Shown here: piece after piece, positions 1 through 8,068 of the stretch | How the letters are laid out: every line of letters begins with the position of its first letter | Position numbering within the stretch: position 1 is the first letter of the stretch | From: Shewanella khirikhana | GTDB lineage: Bacteria > Pseudomonadota > Gammaproteobacteria > Enterobacterales > Shewanellaceae | DNA length: 64,000 nucleotides | NCBI RefSeq assembly: GCF_003957745.1 | Contig: NZ_CP020373.1 | Span: forward strand, 3,457,501-3,521,500 | Direction of reading: 5' to 3' | Notes under the pieces: generated by a model | Database searches by the model: none | Seen by the model: only the letters and a program-made list of their open reading frames with translations | What the model was told of the DNA's origin: nothing | Translations under genes and position numbers: made by a program

Positions 1-20
1 CACCTTCGGGTGGCTTTTTT
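1..20 (+). terminator. 3' part of an intrinsic terminator
   Basis: CACC-TTCG-GGTG hairpin with a UUCG-type tetraloop, followed by a run of six T. The left side is cut by the window edge, so it probably ends a gene lying before the window. Confidence 0.6.
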
Positions 21-111
21 GTTTCCTGGGTACAGATTTGGCGTATTTTGACAGGTGTTCTACGTTTAAAGCATCAGAACCAGCAAGGATGCATGACAAG
101 CGGAATACTGC

Positions 112-3100
112 ATGCATCACGGCGTACCACCTATTATTTTGCTGTTTTTATTGCTGTTTCTCGGCGCCTGCACCGGTGGCGAGACCGCCACGCCGCTGCT
201 CGTCAACGAAGCGCCCCCCGCCGCCCCCCAGGCCGCACCTGTCACCCTGAGCCTCACGCCGCTGGTTGCCGACACCCAGGTTGGCCAAACCCTGACTGTC
301 GATGTATCGGCCGCCGTACAAAGCAATGCTGACTGGCAGCTTGTCCGGGCCGCCGCCAAAGATAACCTCAGCCAGGTACTGACCACGCAGGAAAAAAGCT
401 TCAGCGTAAAGGCAACTGCTGCCGGGCTGTCTCAGGTGGAATTTCAGGTAAGCGCCGCAGGCATGGCCACCAGCGCCATGCTGTATGTGGCCATCAGCGC
501 CCCGGATAATCAGGCACCGGTGGCTGCCAACAAGGCGCTGACCACCGACAGCAACACCCCGGTCAGTGTCGATTTGGCCAGCCTGATAAGCGATCCCGAG
601 AGCGATAGCCTCAGTATTCAGTCGCTGCTGCAAACAGCTGAGCGCTTCAGCCTCGATGGCTTTGTGCTCACCTTTACCCCGGCGGGATTTGTCGGCACAG
701 ACGCGGCCAGTTATGTGGTGGAAGATGCCAGGGGCGCCCTGGCGGTGGCGCAGGTGGTGGTATCCAGCAGCGATGCCACTGTGCGAATCAGCAACACAGC
801 GCCAACGGCCAAAGACTATCAGGTTGCGATGGACAGCGCCGAGGTTCTGACCATCGACCTCGAAGCGCTTGGCTTGATTGCCGACGTAGACGGCGACAGC
901 CTCAGCTTAAGCCTTTATGGCGGCAACGCCCGCGCCGCTGTTGATGGTCTCAGTATTCGCTACACCCCCGCAGGCTTTGTGGGCACCGAAGAGCTGGTGT
1001 ATGTGGTCAGCGACAACCAGGGCGGCAGCGCCATTGCGACCATTCGGCTGCTGGTGTCGGACAATACTCCGGCCAACACGCAGCCGCTGGCTGGCGATCT
1101 GAGCCTGAGTATCTCGCTGGCACAGGTGCTGGCATCCGCAAGCCAGACCATAGATATCAGCGCCATTGTCAGCGACGCCGACGGTGACGAGCTGACCCTC
1201 TCCAGCCTTTACGGCAGCCTGAATACGGCACTGATAAGCTCGGCGCTGACCATCGATTATCACGCCTCGGCCGATACCGCCAATGACAGCCTGGTGTATG
1301 TCATCAGTGATGGCCGCGGCGGCCTGGCGCAGGGCACGATATACATTGCCATTGCCAATACAGCACCGACTGCACAGGCGATAAGCGCCAGCGTCGATCC
1401 CTACGCCGGTGGCAGTATCGGCATCGATTTGAGCCTCTACACCTCTGACTCCGATGGCGATACATTAACGCTGTCGCATCTGGACTCGCCAACAACGCCC
1501 TCCACCTTAAGCGCCTCGGGACTAATGCTCACCTTTACCCCCAATGGCTACGTAGGCACCCAGTCACTGCGCTATGAAGTCAGCGATGGCCAGAAGTCGG
1601 CTACCAACCTTCTCACCCTGGTGTCCGCCTCCACTGCCAGTCTCAGTGCCAATGACATCAACCTTGCTGCCATTGCCATGGACGCCGGCCAGCAGAGCAT
1701 TGATGTGTCAGCCTATGTGTCCAACAGCAGTGGTCGCAGCATGCGTCTGGTTTCGGTCAGTGGCGCCGGCTTTGGCACCACGGCCCTGTCGGCATCGCCG
1801 CTGACGTTCTACTACACCCCGAGCGATATCAGCTATGGCGATGAAACCCTGACTTACCGGATAACCGATGATGAGGGCCATTTTGCCGAGGCCAATGTCA
1901 GCATCAGCCTGACGGCACCAACAACGCCGGTGATCACGGCTCTGACCCTGAACTACGCGGGCAGCATCAGCGCCAGCCTCAGTTGCAGTGACTGCGACCA
2001 TCCCGGCAACAGCAGCTTCCAGTTTGAGGTTGACGGTCTGCCGGTCAGCGGCAGCAACAACAGCTACAGCCCCCAGGGCGATGACAAAGACAAACGCACA
2101 GGCGTGGTCGCCACCGTGAGAAACCGCTACTGCAATACCGACAACACCGGCGTCAACGGTGGCAATGCCTGCCGATTTGCCCGTGGCCAAACCATCATAG
2201 AGACCAGGTATCCGAAGACCATCAGCTCATCGCTGCGGGCCCATGCGGCGCTAAGAAGCGACGGCTCAGTGCTGTGCTGGGGCAACAGCGGTAATGGTGG
2301 CGATTGCAGCGCGGTGCAAAGTGACTTAGTGGATATCACCGCCATCGCCCATACCGACTGGGCCTTTGCGGCGCTGAAAACCGACGGCACTGTGGAAGTG
2401 TGGGGTAATACCCTCTATGGCGGCGACAACTCGGCCGGGGCTAAAGCGCTCAGGGTAGATGTGGCCAAAATTTATGGCAATGAAGTGGCCTTCGCAGCGG
2501 TGAAAAACGACGGCACAGTGGTGACCTGGGGCAATGTCGGCGACGGTGGTAACAGCGCATCAGTGCAGTCCAGCCTTACCGATGTTGAACACATCAGCGC
2601 CAGCGCCCGCGCCTTTGCTGCCCTCAAAGGCGATGCCAGCGTTATCAGCTGGGGCAATGCCCTCTATGGCGGTGACAGCAGTGCGGTGAGCGCCGATCTG
2701 GTGTCAGTCAAACAAACCCAAGCCACCCTGTTTGCCTTTGCCGCGCTTAAATACGATGGCACTGTGGTGGCCTGGGGCGATACCACCAATGGCGGCGATG
2801 CCAGTGTCGTGCAGGCGCAGCTGACCAATGTGGCTGCTATCTATCCCAACTGGCGCGCCTTTGCTGCCGTTAAAGCCGACGGCAGCGTAGTCACCTGGGG
2901 CAATTCGCTCTATGGCGGCGACAGCAGCAGTGTCTCGGCCCAGCTGACCAATGTGGTCAGCATCGCGCATACCACCCACGCCTACGCCGCGCTGAAAGCC
3001 GACGCTACCGTGGTCACCTGGGGCGCCGCCAGCATTGGTGGCAACAGCGCCGCCGTACAGGCTCAGCTTATCAATGTGGAGTCCATCGCCAGCACCCAGG

Positions 3101-3480
3101 GCGCCTTTGCCGCCATCAAAGACGATGGCTCAGTGGTCACCTGGGGTTCGGCCGCTGCCGGAGGCGACAGCTCGGCCGTGCAGACTGAGCTCACCAATGT
3201 GGTCAGCATTACCGGCAACGAAGGCGCCTTTGCCGCCCTCAAGGCCGATGGCTCAGTGGTCACCTGGGGTAACGCGGTCGATGGCGGTGACAGCAGTGCG
3301 GTTGCGGGCCAATTGGTGGCAGTCGAAAAGCTCTATGCCAACAGCCGAAGCTTTGTCGCCCTCAAAGAAGACGGCAGCCTGCTCAGTTGGGGCGATGCCA
3401 CCCGGGGCGGCGACAGCAGTGCCATTCAATCGCAAACCCTCTCTGCCACCACGGTTTACACCGAACTCGCCTTGCCCTGA
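112..3480 (+). CDS. Large surface lipoprotein: five Ig/cadherin-like domains plus ten 41-residue WG (RCC1-like) repeats
   Basis: A 1122-residue predicted lipoprotein. The N-terminus is a hydrophobic segment ending in the lipobox LGAC (Cys about residue 20), so lipidation and outer-membrane anchoring are likely. Residues about 130-600 hold five tandem Ig/cadherin-like units with recurring D-x-DGD-x-L and F-x-G-T/S-x-x-Y-x-V-x-D patterns, as in tandem-95 or VCBS-type adhesins. A Cys-containing linker (SCSDC and later Cys) leads to ten copies of a unit centred on DGSVVTWGN-x3-GGD. The Trp codons start at 2278, 2401, 2527, 2650, 2773, 2896, 3019, 3142, 3265 and 3388, so the period is 123 bp except one of 126 bp. 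The WG core resembles RCC1 blades, but those are usually longer. ATG 112 is the first in-frame start after a stop at 94-96, with AGCGGA upstream. The ligand is unknown; adhesion or matrix binding is inference. Confidence 0.8.
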   Translation: MHHGVPPIILLFLLLFLGACTGGETATPLLVNEAPPAAPQAAPVTLSLTPLVADTQVGQTLTVDVSAAVQSNADWQLVRAAAKDNLSQVLTTQEKSFSVKATAAGLSQVEFQVSAAGMATSAMLYVAISAPDNQAPVAANKALTTDSNTPVSVDLASLISDPESDSLSIQSLLQTAERFSLDGFVLTFTPAGFVGTDAASYVVEDARGALAVAQVVVSSSDATVRISNTAPTAKDYQVAMDSAEVLTIDLEALGLIADVDGDSLSLSLYGGNARAAVDGLSIRYTPAGFVGTEELVYVVSDNQGGSAIATIRLLVSDNTPANTQPLAGDLSLSISLAQVLASASQTIDISAIVSDADGDELTLSSLYGSLNTALISSALTIDYHASADTANDSLVYVISDGRGGLAQGTIYIAIANTAPTAQAISASVDPYAGGSIGIDLSLYTSDSDGDTLTLSHLDSPTTPSTLSASGLMLTFTPNGYVGTQSLRYEVSDGQKSATNLLTLVSASTASLSANDINLAAIAMDAGQQSIDVSAYVSNSSGRSMRLVSVSGAGFGTTALSASPLTFYYTPSDISYGDETLTYRITDDEGHFAEANVSISLTAPTTPVITALTLNYAGSISASLSCSDCDHPGNSSFQFEVDGLPVSGSNNSYSPQGDDKDKRTGVVATVRNRYCNTDNTGVNGGNACRFARGQTIIETRYPKTISSSLRAHAALRSDGSVLCWGNSGNGGDCSAVQSDLVDITAIAHTDWAFAALKTDGTVEVWGNTLYGGDNSAGAKALRVDVAKIYGNEVAFAAVKNDGTVVTWGNVGDGGNSASVQSSLTDVEHISASARAFAALKGDASVISWGNALYGGDSSAVSADLVSVKQTQATLFAFAALKYDGTVVAWGDTTNGGDASVVQAQLTNVAAIYPNWRAFAAVKADGSVVTWGNSLYGGDSSSVSAQLTNVVSIAHTTHAYAALKADATVVTWGAASIGGNSAAVQAQLINVESIASTQGAFAAIKDDGSVVTWGSAAAGGDSSAVQTELTNVVSITGNEGAFAALKADGSVVTWGNAVDGGDSSAVAGQLVAVEKLYANSRSFVALKEDGSLLSWGDATRGGDSSAIQSQTLSATTVYTELALP
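2250..3420 (+). repeat. Ten tandem 123-bp coding repeats
   Basis: The C-terminal third of the lipoprotein gene is an array of ten units at 123-bp spacing (one interval of 126 bp), each encoding a WG-x-x-x-x-GGD motif. The units are diverged but share blocks such as GTGGTCACCTGGGG, so copy number could change by recombination. Confidence 0.85.
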
Positions 3481-3511
3481 TGCCAGTCAGACGTCAGTTG
3501 GCTTGCACCAT

Positions 3512-3540
3512 AAAAAAGCCCGGCACAGGCCAGGCGTTTT
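3512..3540. terminator. Bidirectional terminator between convergent genes
   Basis: Stem 3518-3523 / 3530-3535 (GCCCGG / CCAGGC) with a six-base loop, flanked by six A on the left and four T on the right. On the minus strand the one mismatch becomes a G-T wobble and a T6 run follows, so it mainly serves the alkyl sulfatase gene. Confidence 0.7.
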
Positions 3541-3568
3541 CTTGGCTGATGCAGCGCTCAGACTTTGG

Positions 3569-5530
3569 TTATGGCGTCACTATGTTGAACCAGAAATTGA
3601 AGTTATCCAGCATGCCGGTAAACTCCTTGAGGCTCGCTTCACTGCCGGTCAGGCTCACCTTGCCAGCCTTCACCATGTCATCAATGCTGCCCTTGCCGAG
3701 CTGAATATCATCCAGCACCACCTTATCGAGCGTCACCGACACATCGCTGGTTTTACACTGACGCTCGGCATAGTTGAGTACGGCATTTTTCACATTCAGG
3801 CAGAAATCACGTTTAAGATCCTTAAAGCGGATCTCGAGCGTCAGGTTCTTACCGGCGGCTTTATCGCTGTTGAGGCGCACCGCAAAGTAGTCAAACACCA
3901 TCTCTGGGGTCATGGCGCGGATAATGTCAGGGCTGGCGGTATTTACTCCGCCCGAGGTTGGCACCCCGTTTCTGAGCTCAAACGCCCCCTGCAAATAGAC
4001 TGAGCGCCAGGGGCCAGACTCTGCCTGATAACCCAGCTGCTCAAAACTGTCGGCCAGCAGATTTTTGGCCTGGGTATTACCGGGCTCGGCAAACACCAGT
4101 TGCTTCATCACCTCGGCCACCCAGCGGTACTCGCCCTTGTCGAAGTCGGCTTTGGCCTTTTTCAGCATGGCCGCACTGCCGCCCATGTAGTCGACGTACT
4201 TTTTAGCGGCGTCTTCCGGCGGCAGATTATTGAGATTGGCAGGGTTGCCGTCGTACCAGCCCATGTAACGCTGATACACGGCGCGGGAGTTGTGTCTCAA
4301 GGTACCGTAATAACCGCGGGTCGCCCAGTTGCGCTCAAGTTCCGGCGGCAGCTTAATCATTTCGGAAATCTCGCTGCCAACATAACCCTGGTTCATCAGG
4401 CGCACAGTCTGGTCGTGGGTGAATTTGTAGATATCACGCTGTTTTTCCATGTATTCGACAATTTTGTCGTTACCCCACAGCGGCCAGTGGTGGCTTTGGA
4501 ACTTCACTTCCACGCCGGGCATAAAGCTGTCGATGGTTTCGTTCAAAAAGCCAGACCATTTGAGCGCATCCCGCACCTGGGCGCCACGCAGAGTGAGGAT
4601 ATTGTGCATGGTGTTGGTGGTGTTCTCGGCCATCCACAGCGCCTTGAAATCCGGGAACAGGGTATTCATTTCCGCCGGAGCCTCAGTGCCCGGAGTCATC
4701 TGGAATACCATTTTCACGCCATCGATATTCAGCTCTTCGCCGGTCTTTTTGATTTCGATGGTCGGCAGCAACAACCCAGCCGCACCTGTGGAGGTGGTTT
4801 GCCCAAGGCCGCCATTGACACCGCCCTGCGGATTTCGGGGCAACAGGGCGCCATACATGTAAATGGCGCGGCGGGACATGGCATTACCGGCAATCACGTT
4901 TTCGCTGACTGCGTGCTCGGTAAAGTGCTCAGGGGCGATAATGGCTACCTTGCCTGCGGCTACGTCGGCTTCACTCACCAGGCCGCGCACCCCGCCAAAG
5001 TGATCCACATGGCTGTGGCTGTAAACCACGGCTTTCACCGGAAACTTGCCGACGTTCTCACTTATCAGTTCGTACGCCGCCTTGGCGGTTTCGGCGGAGA
5101 TCAGCGGGTCGAACACAATCCAGCCGGAATCCCCCTTCACAAAGGTGATGTTGGATAAGTCGTAGCCGCGCACCTGATAGATGCCCTTGGTGACTTCAAA
5201 CAGGCCATGGAGCATGTTCAGCTGGGCATTACGCCACAGCGACGGGTTAACAGTGTCAGGCGCAGCGGCATCCTGGGTAATGTAGGTTTTGTACTGCTCC
5301 AAATCCCACACTGGAGCACCATTGTCGCTGGTAATGGTCACCTTGGCCGGTGCGGCGATAAAGCCTTTACGGGCATTATCAAAATCTGACTTATCTTCAA
5401 AAGCCAGGGCATCCTTAACCGCCTGATTGATGGCTTTGGTCGATGGGGTTGCAGGCTTTGGTGCCTCGGCCGCCGCAGTTAACCCGGTTACACACGCCAG
5501 CAGCATGCCCATGCCGATCCGCATATCCAT
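3569..5530 (-). CDS. Secreted alkyl sulfatase, MBL-fold (SdsA/BDS1 type)
   Basis: A 653-residue exported hydrolase of the SdsA1/BDS1 type, which removes sulfate from alkyl sulfates such as SDS. A signal peptide (MDMRIGMGMLLACVTGLTAA) begins the protein. The zinc-binding signature SHSHVDHFGG lies about residue 180, and ENTTNTMHN further on matches the family's second metal region. A dimerisation-type middle region follows, then a SCP2-like C-terminal domain (from about GKNLTLEIRFKDL). I chose ATG 5530 because AAGGAG stands seven bases upstream and the signal peptide starts there; an upstream in-frame ATG at 5578 would add 16 residues before it. Length fits the family. The gene is monocistronic, with repeats in its upstream region. 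The sulfate-ester substrate cannot be read from sequence. Confidence 0.88.
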   Translation of the reverse strand: MDMRIGMGMLLACVTGLTAAAEAPKPATPSTKAINQAVKDALAFEDKSDFDNARKGFIAAPAKVTITSDNGAPVWDLEQYKTYITQDAAAPDTVNPSLWRNAQLNMLHGLFEVTKGIYQVRGYDLSNITFVKGDSGWIVFDPLISAETAKAAYELISENVGKFPVKAVVYSHSHVDHFGGVRGLVSEADVAAGKVAIIAPEHFTEHAVSENVIAGNAMSRRAIYMYGALLPRNPQGGVNGGLGQTTSTGAAGLLLPTIEIKKTGEELNIDGVKMVFQMTPGTEAPAEMNTLFPDFKALWMAENTTNTMHNILTLRGAQVRDALKWSGFLNETIDSFMPGVEVKFQSHHWPLWGNDKIVEYMEKQRDIYKFTHDQTVRLMNQGYVGSEISEMIKLPPELERNWATRGYYGTLRHNSRAVYQRYMGWYDGNPANLNNLPPEDAAKKYVDYMGGSAAMLKKAKADFDKGEYRWVAEVMKQLVFAEPGNTQAKNLLADSFEQLGYQAESGPWRSVYLQGAFELRNGVPTSGGVNTASPDIIRAMTPEMVFDYFAVRLNSDKAAGKNLTLEIRFKDLKRDFCLNVKNAVLNYAERQCKTSDVSVTLDKVVLDDIQLGKGSIDDMVKAGKVSLTGSEASLKEFTGMLDNFNFWFNIVTP

Positions 5531-5556
5531 AATGCACTCCTTAAATGATTGAAAAC

Positions 5557-5650
5557 AGGTGCTACGGCTAACCTGCATCTGTTCAGACTAGCTCAATAGC
5601 TGCTCCCAACAATCGCCTGAAGGTGCTACTTTTTTAACCATTATGTAGCA
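5557..5650. promoter_or_regulatory. AGGTGCTAC direct repeats and TGCTAC/GTAGCA inverted repeat upstream of the alkyl sulfatase gene
   Basis: AGGTGCTAC occurs at 5557-5565 and again at 5621-5629, 64 bp apart, or about six helical turns. The second copy also forms an inverted repeat with GTAGCA at 5645-5650. The spacing suggests binding sites of a regulator on the same DNA face. No regulator is identified. Confidence 0.4.
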
Positions 5651-5721
5651 AATTGCAGCCTTCGGACTATTTTTCATCTGGCCTCTGGCGCGGCCTGTTC
5701 GGCACTGTTACAGTAGGCGCC

Positions 5722-5836
5722 AACAAGGGGAGTAACTTCTCGCTGGTTTGTCGTCATGACGGTGCTTTGCACCCGGCAACCAGGCAGCCATGGGGGGCTG
5801 TAAGTGAGACCTTGCCGACGGGCAAGGTGTATCTCC
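5722..5836 (+). promoter_or_regulatory. yybP-ykoY manganese riboswitch
   Basis: Carries the hallmarks of the yybP-ykoY family: GGGGAGTA at 5727-5734, then GGCTGTAAGTGAGACCTTGCC at 5796-5816. The ACCTTGCC arm (5809-5816) pairs with GGCAAGGT (5821-5828) around loop GACG. The family is known to sense Mn2+ and typically precedes TerC/Alx and MntP exporters, exactly as here. The outer P1 pairing was not resolved by eye. Confidence 0.9.
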
Positions 5837-5845
5837 AATTCAGAG

Positions 5846-5882
5846 CAGCTTGTGCCGTCCGGTACAGGCTGTTTTTGTTTTT
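5846..5882 (+). terminator. Riboswitch expression-platform terminator
   Basis: An 11-bp stem, 5846-5856 with 5861-5871, closed by loop GTCC and followed by TTTTTGTTTTT. It sits between the riboswitch and the TerC ribosome-binding site (GGAG 5883-5886), so it fits the role of a ligand-controlled intrinsic terminator. Confidence 0.8.
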
Positions 5883-5894
5883 GGAGCTTTACTC

Positions 5895-6845
5895 ATGGAA
5901 ACCTGGTGGTTATGGGCCGCGTTTGCGGCCATAGTGCTGACCCTCTTGTGGGTCGATATCAAATTTGTGGGCGGCAAGAGTCATAAAGTCTCGATGAAAG
6001 AGGCGCTGACCTGGTCGTTGGTGTGGTTTGTGGTGGCCATGGCGTTCAACGCCGGTGTTTGGGCCTGGTTCGATTACTCGGTTGGCCGTGAAATTGCCAA
6101 CGACAAGGCGCTGGAATTCCTGACAGCCTATGTGATTGAAAAAGCATTGGCGGTGGATAACGTCTTCGTTTGGTTGATGATTTTCTCTTACTTTGCCATT
6201 CCACCCGAGCTGCAACGACGGGTGTTGTTGTACGGGGTGCTTGGCGCCATTGTGATGCGTGCCGGCATGGTGTTTGGCGGTATCTGGCTGATTAATCAGT
6301 TCCACTGGCTTTTGTATGTATTCGGTGCCTTCCTGGTATTCACCGGCGCCAAGATGCTGCTGACCGCCGATAAGGAAACCGACCTTTCCACCAATCGTGG
6401 ATTGATTTGGCTTCGCAGCAAAATGAAGCTCACTGAGCATCTCGAAGGTGAGCGCTTCTTTGTGCTGCGTGAAGGGGTTAAGTACGCCACACCGCTGTTT
6501 TTAGTACTGATTTTGGTGGAGATAAGCGATCTTATCTTCGCGGTGGACAGTATCCCGGCCATCTTCGCGGTGACGACCGATCCCTTTATCGTGCTCACCT
6601 CCAATATCTTCGCCATCATGGGCCTGCGAGCCATGTACTTCCTGCTGCAGGGCGCGGCCGAAAAGTTCAGCCTGCTCAAATATGGTCTGGCTATCATTCT
6701 GGTATTTATCGGCTTCAAGCTGATGCTGATTGATGTGTTCCACCTACCTATCGGCATCGCCCTTGGGGTGGTGGCAACCATATTGGTGGGCTCCATGCTG
6801 CTGAGCCTGTGGGTGAACCGCAATAAGCCCACCAGGTTTGAATAA
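5895..6845 (+). CDS. TerC-family integral membrane protein (Alx-like, probable Mn2+ exporter)
   Basis: A 316-residue polytopic inner-membrane protein of the TerC/Alx family. Hydrophobic helices begin at once (WWLWAAFAAIVLTLLWVDIKF) and continue to the C-terminus. Acidic intramembrane motifs typical of the family are present: EFLTAYVIEKALAVDNVFVW and a later EISDLIFAVDSIPA. Start ATG 5895 is chosen for GGAG eight bases upstream and because the protein then begins METWW; an in-frame ATG at 5850 would lie inside the terminator stem. The upstream yybP-ykoY riboswitch argues for manganese homeostasis, as for E. coli Alx. Family membership is seen directly; Mn2+ as substrate is inference. It stands alone, ended by a strong bidirectional terminator. 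Confidence 0.9.
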   Translation: METWWLWAAFAAIVLTLLWVDIKFVGGKSHKVSMKEALTWSLVWFVVAMAFNAGVWAWFDYSVGREIANDKALEFLTAYVIEKALAVDNVFVWLMIFSYFAIPPELQRRVLLYGVLGAIVMRAGMVFGGIWLINQFHWLLYVFGAFLVFTGAKMLLTADKETDLSTNRGLIWLRSKMKLTEHLEGERFFVLREGVKYATPLFLVLILVEISDLIFAVDSIPAIFAVTTDPFIVLTSNIFAIMGLRAMYFLLQGAAEKFSLLKYGLAIILVFIGFKLMLIDVFHLPIGIALGVVATILVGSMLLSLWVNRNKPTRFE

Positions 6846-6878
6846 CTCTCAGCCGTGGCTGGAATGTGAGATATGTGC

Positions 6879-6902
6879 AAAAGGGGCCTAATGGCCCCTT
6901 TT
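6879..6902. terminator. Bidirectional terminator
   Basis: AAAAGGGGCC-TAAT-GGCCCCTTTT, a perfect hairpin between the convergent terC and SDR genes. Confidence 0.88.
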
Positions 6903-6934
6903 CATTGACGGTAATATGTCTATTCACCGCAAGC

Positions 6935-7840
6935 TTAGTTGCCAGCCCTGGCAAGCGCCGCCGCCGAGGCTGCAAGCGCTTCGGCCGCCGCCACTTTGAA
7001 AGGCCGGGTCTTCAACAGCCCCAGCGCCTCGAGCCGCTTGCAGCTCAAGGTACAATCCTTTGGCCGTTTGGCGGTATCTGTTGGACTCGACTGGGCAATC
7101 AAATGGCCGCTGTCTTTACCCAACACCTCAGCCAGTGCCACTATCATGCCGTGCTTGGTCATGGTTTCGGCGGCACTGAAATGATAAATGCCGTTGATGG
7201 CCTCGCCTGCGAGATGCTTGCCAATCATGCCATCGATGGCATCGGCAATATCCATGGTGGAGGTAGGTCTGCGCACGGCCCAGTCATCCACCCCTTGCTT
7301 TTGATAATCCAAAAGCTGCTCAATCAGCACCAGCACCGCCGACTCACTCAGGCGCTCAACTTCACCATACAAAATGGGCAGCCGTAAAATGGCTGACTCA
7401 GGGAGCAGCCGCGTGACTGCCTGCTCACCCATCAGCTTGGTTTCACCGTAAAAATTGACTGGATTGGGCGCGGCATCTTCCGCATAGGGCGCCTCAGTGC
7501 CATCGAACACATAGTCGGTGGAGATATAAATCAGCCAGGCGCCACACGCCTTGGCCGCCTGACACAGCGCCTCAGTGGCCGATAGGTTCAGCGCCTTGGC
7601 CGCATCGGGATTTTGCGCTGAGACATCGGGTCTTCGCTCGGCGGCGCAGTGCACTATCACCTGAGGTGCAATCTCGGCAACCGCCGCTGCCACTGCGTCG
7701 GCATCGGTTAAGTCCAGACGGGCAATGCCTTCGGCGGCGCGGCTGAAGCCTGTGCCTGTGACTGTGTGGCTGGCAGACAATGCCCTGACCACAGCGCGGC
7801 CAAGCAGCCCTGTAGCACCCGTTACCATGATGTTTGCCAT
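6935..7840 (-). CDS. RmlD-like NAD(P)-dependent SDR (sugar-nucleotide reductase family)
   Basis: A 301-residue extended short-chain dehydrogenase. MANIMVTGATGLLGRAVV gives the Rossmann GxxGxxG motif at the N-terminus. ISTDYVFDG and YGETKLMGE supply the catalytic Ser/Thr and the Y-x-x-x-K pair, with the overall pattern of dTDP-4-dehydrorhamnose reductases (RmlD) and MAT2B-like proteins. No rhamnose-pathway genes (rmlA/B/C) are nearby, so the sugar substrate is not indicated and a role outside rhamnose synthesis is equally possible. ATG 7840 has AGGGGAG four bases upstream; ATG 7861 would add seven residues ahead of the Rossmann strand and is less likely. Confidence 0.82.
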   Translation of the reverse strand: MANIMVTGATGLLGRAVVRALSASHTVTGTGFSRAAEGIARLDLTDADAVAAAVAEIAPQVIVHCAAERRPDVSAQNPDAAKALNLSATEALCQAAKACGAWLIYISTDYVFDGTEAPYAEDAAPNPVNFYGETKLMGEQAVTRLLPESAILRLPILYGEVERLSESAVLVLIEQLLDYQKQGVDDWAVRRPTSTMDIADAIDGMIGKHLAGEAINGIYHFSAAETMTKHGMIVALAEVLGKDSGHLIAQSSPTDTAKRPKDCTLSCKRLEALGLLKTRPFKVAAAEALAASAAALARAGN

Positions 7841-8068
7841 AAACTCCCCTATGAATCCCATTTACTCAGGGAAGGCGCGAACAAGTCGTCGCACCTTCCT
7901 TAGACAAAGAATGGCCAAAGCCTAGCATGGCAAGCCCAGCCTTTACATCAGCTTACGATTAAATACCCCGGGGCTCTTGTGGCCGCAGCAGGCTTTTTTT
8001 ACCCTTGAGGCAGTATTTGTTCGCCGTCAGTCAGGCGCGCCGCATCGAGGTATTCTTAAACCACATCC

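Noticed and set aside
3035..4003. A 322-codon plus-strand frame joining the end of the repeat lipoprotein gene and the antisense of the sulfatase
   Set aside because: It overlaps two well-supported genes and a terminator; its product has no domain.
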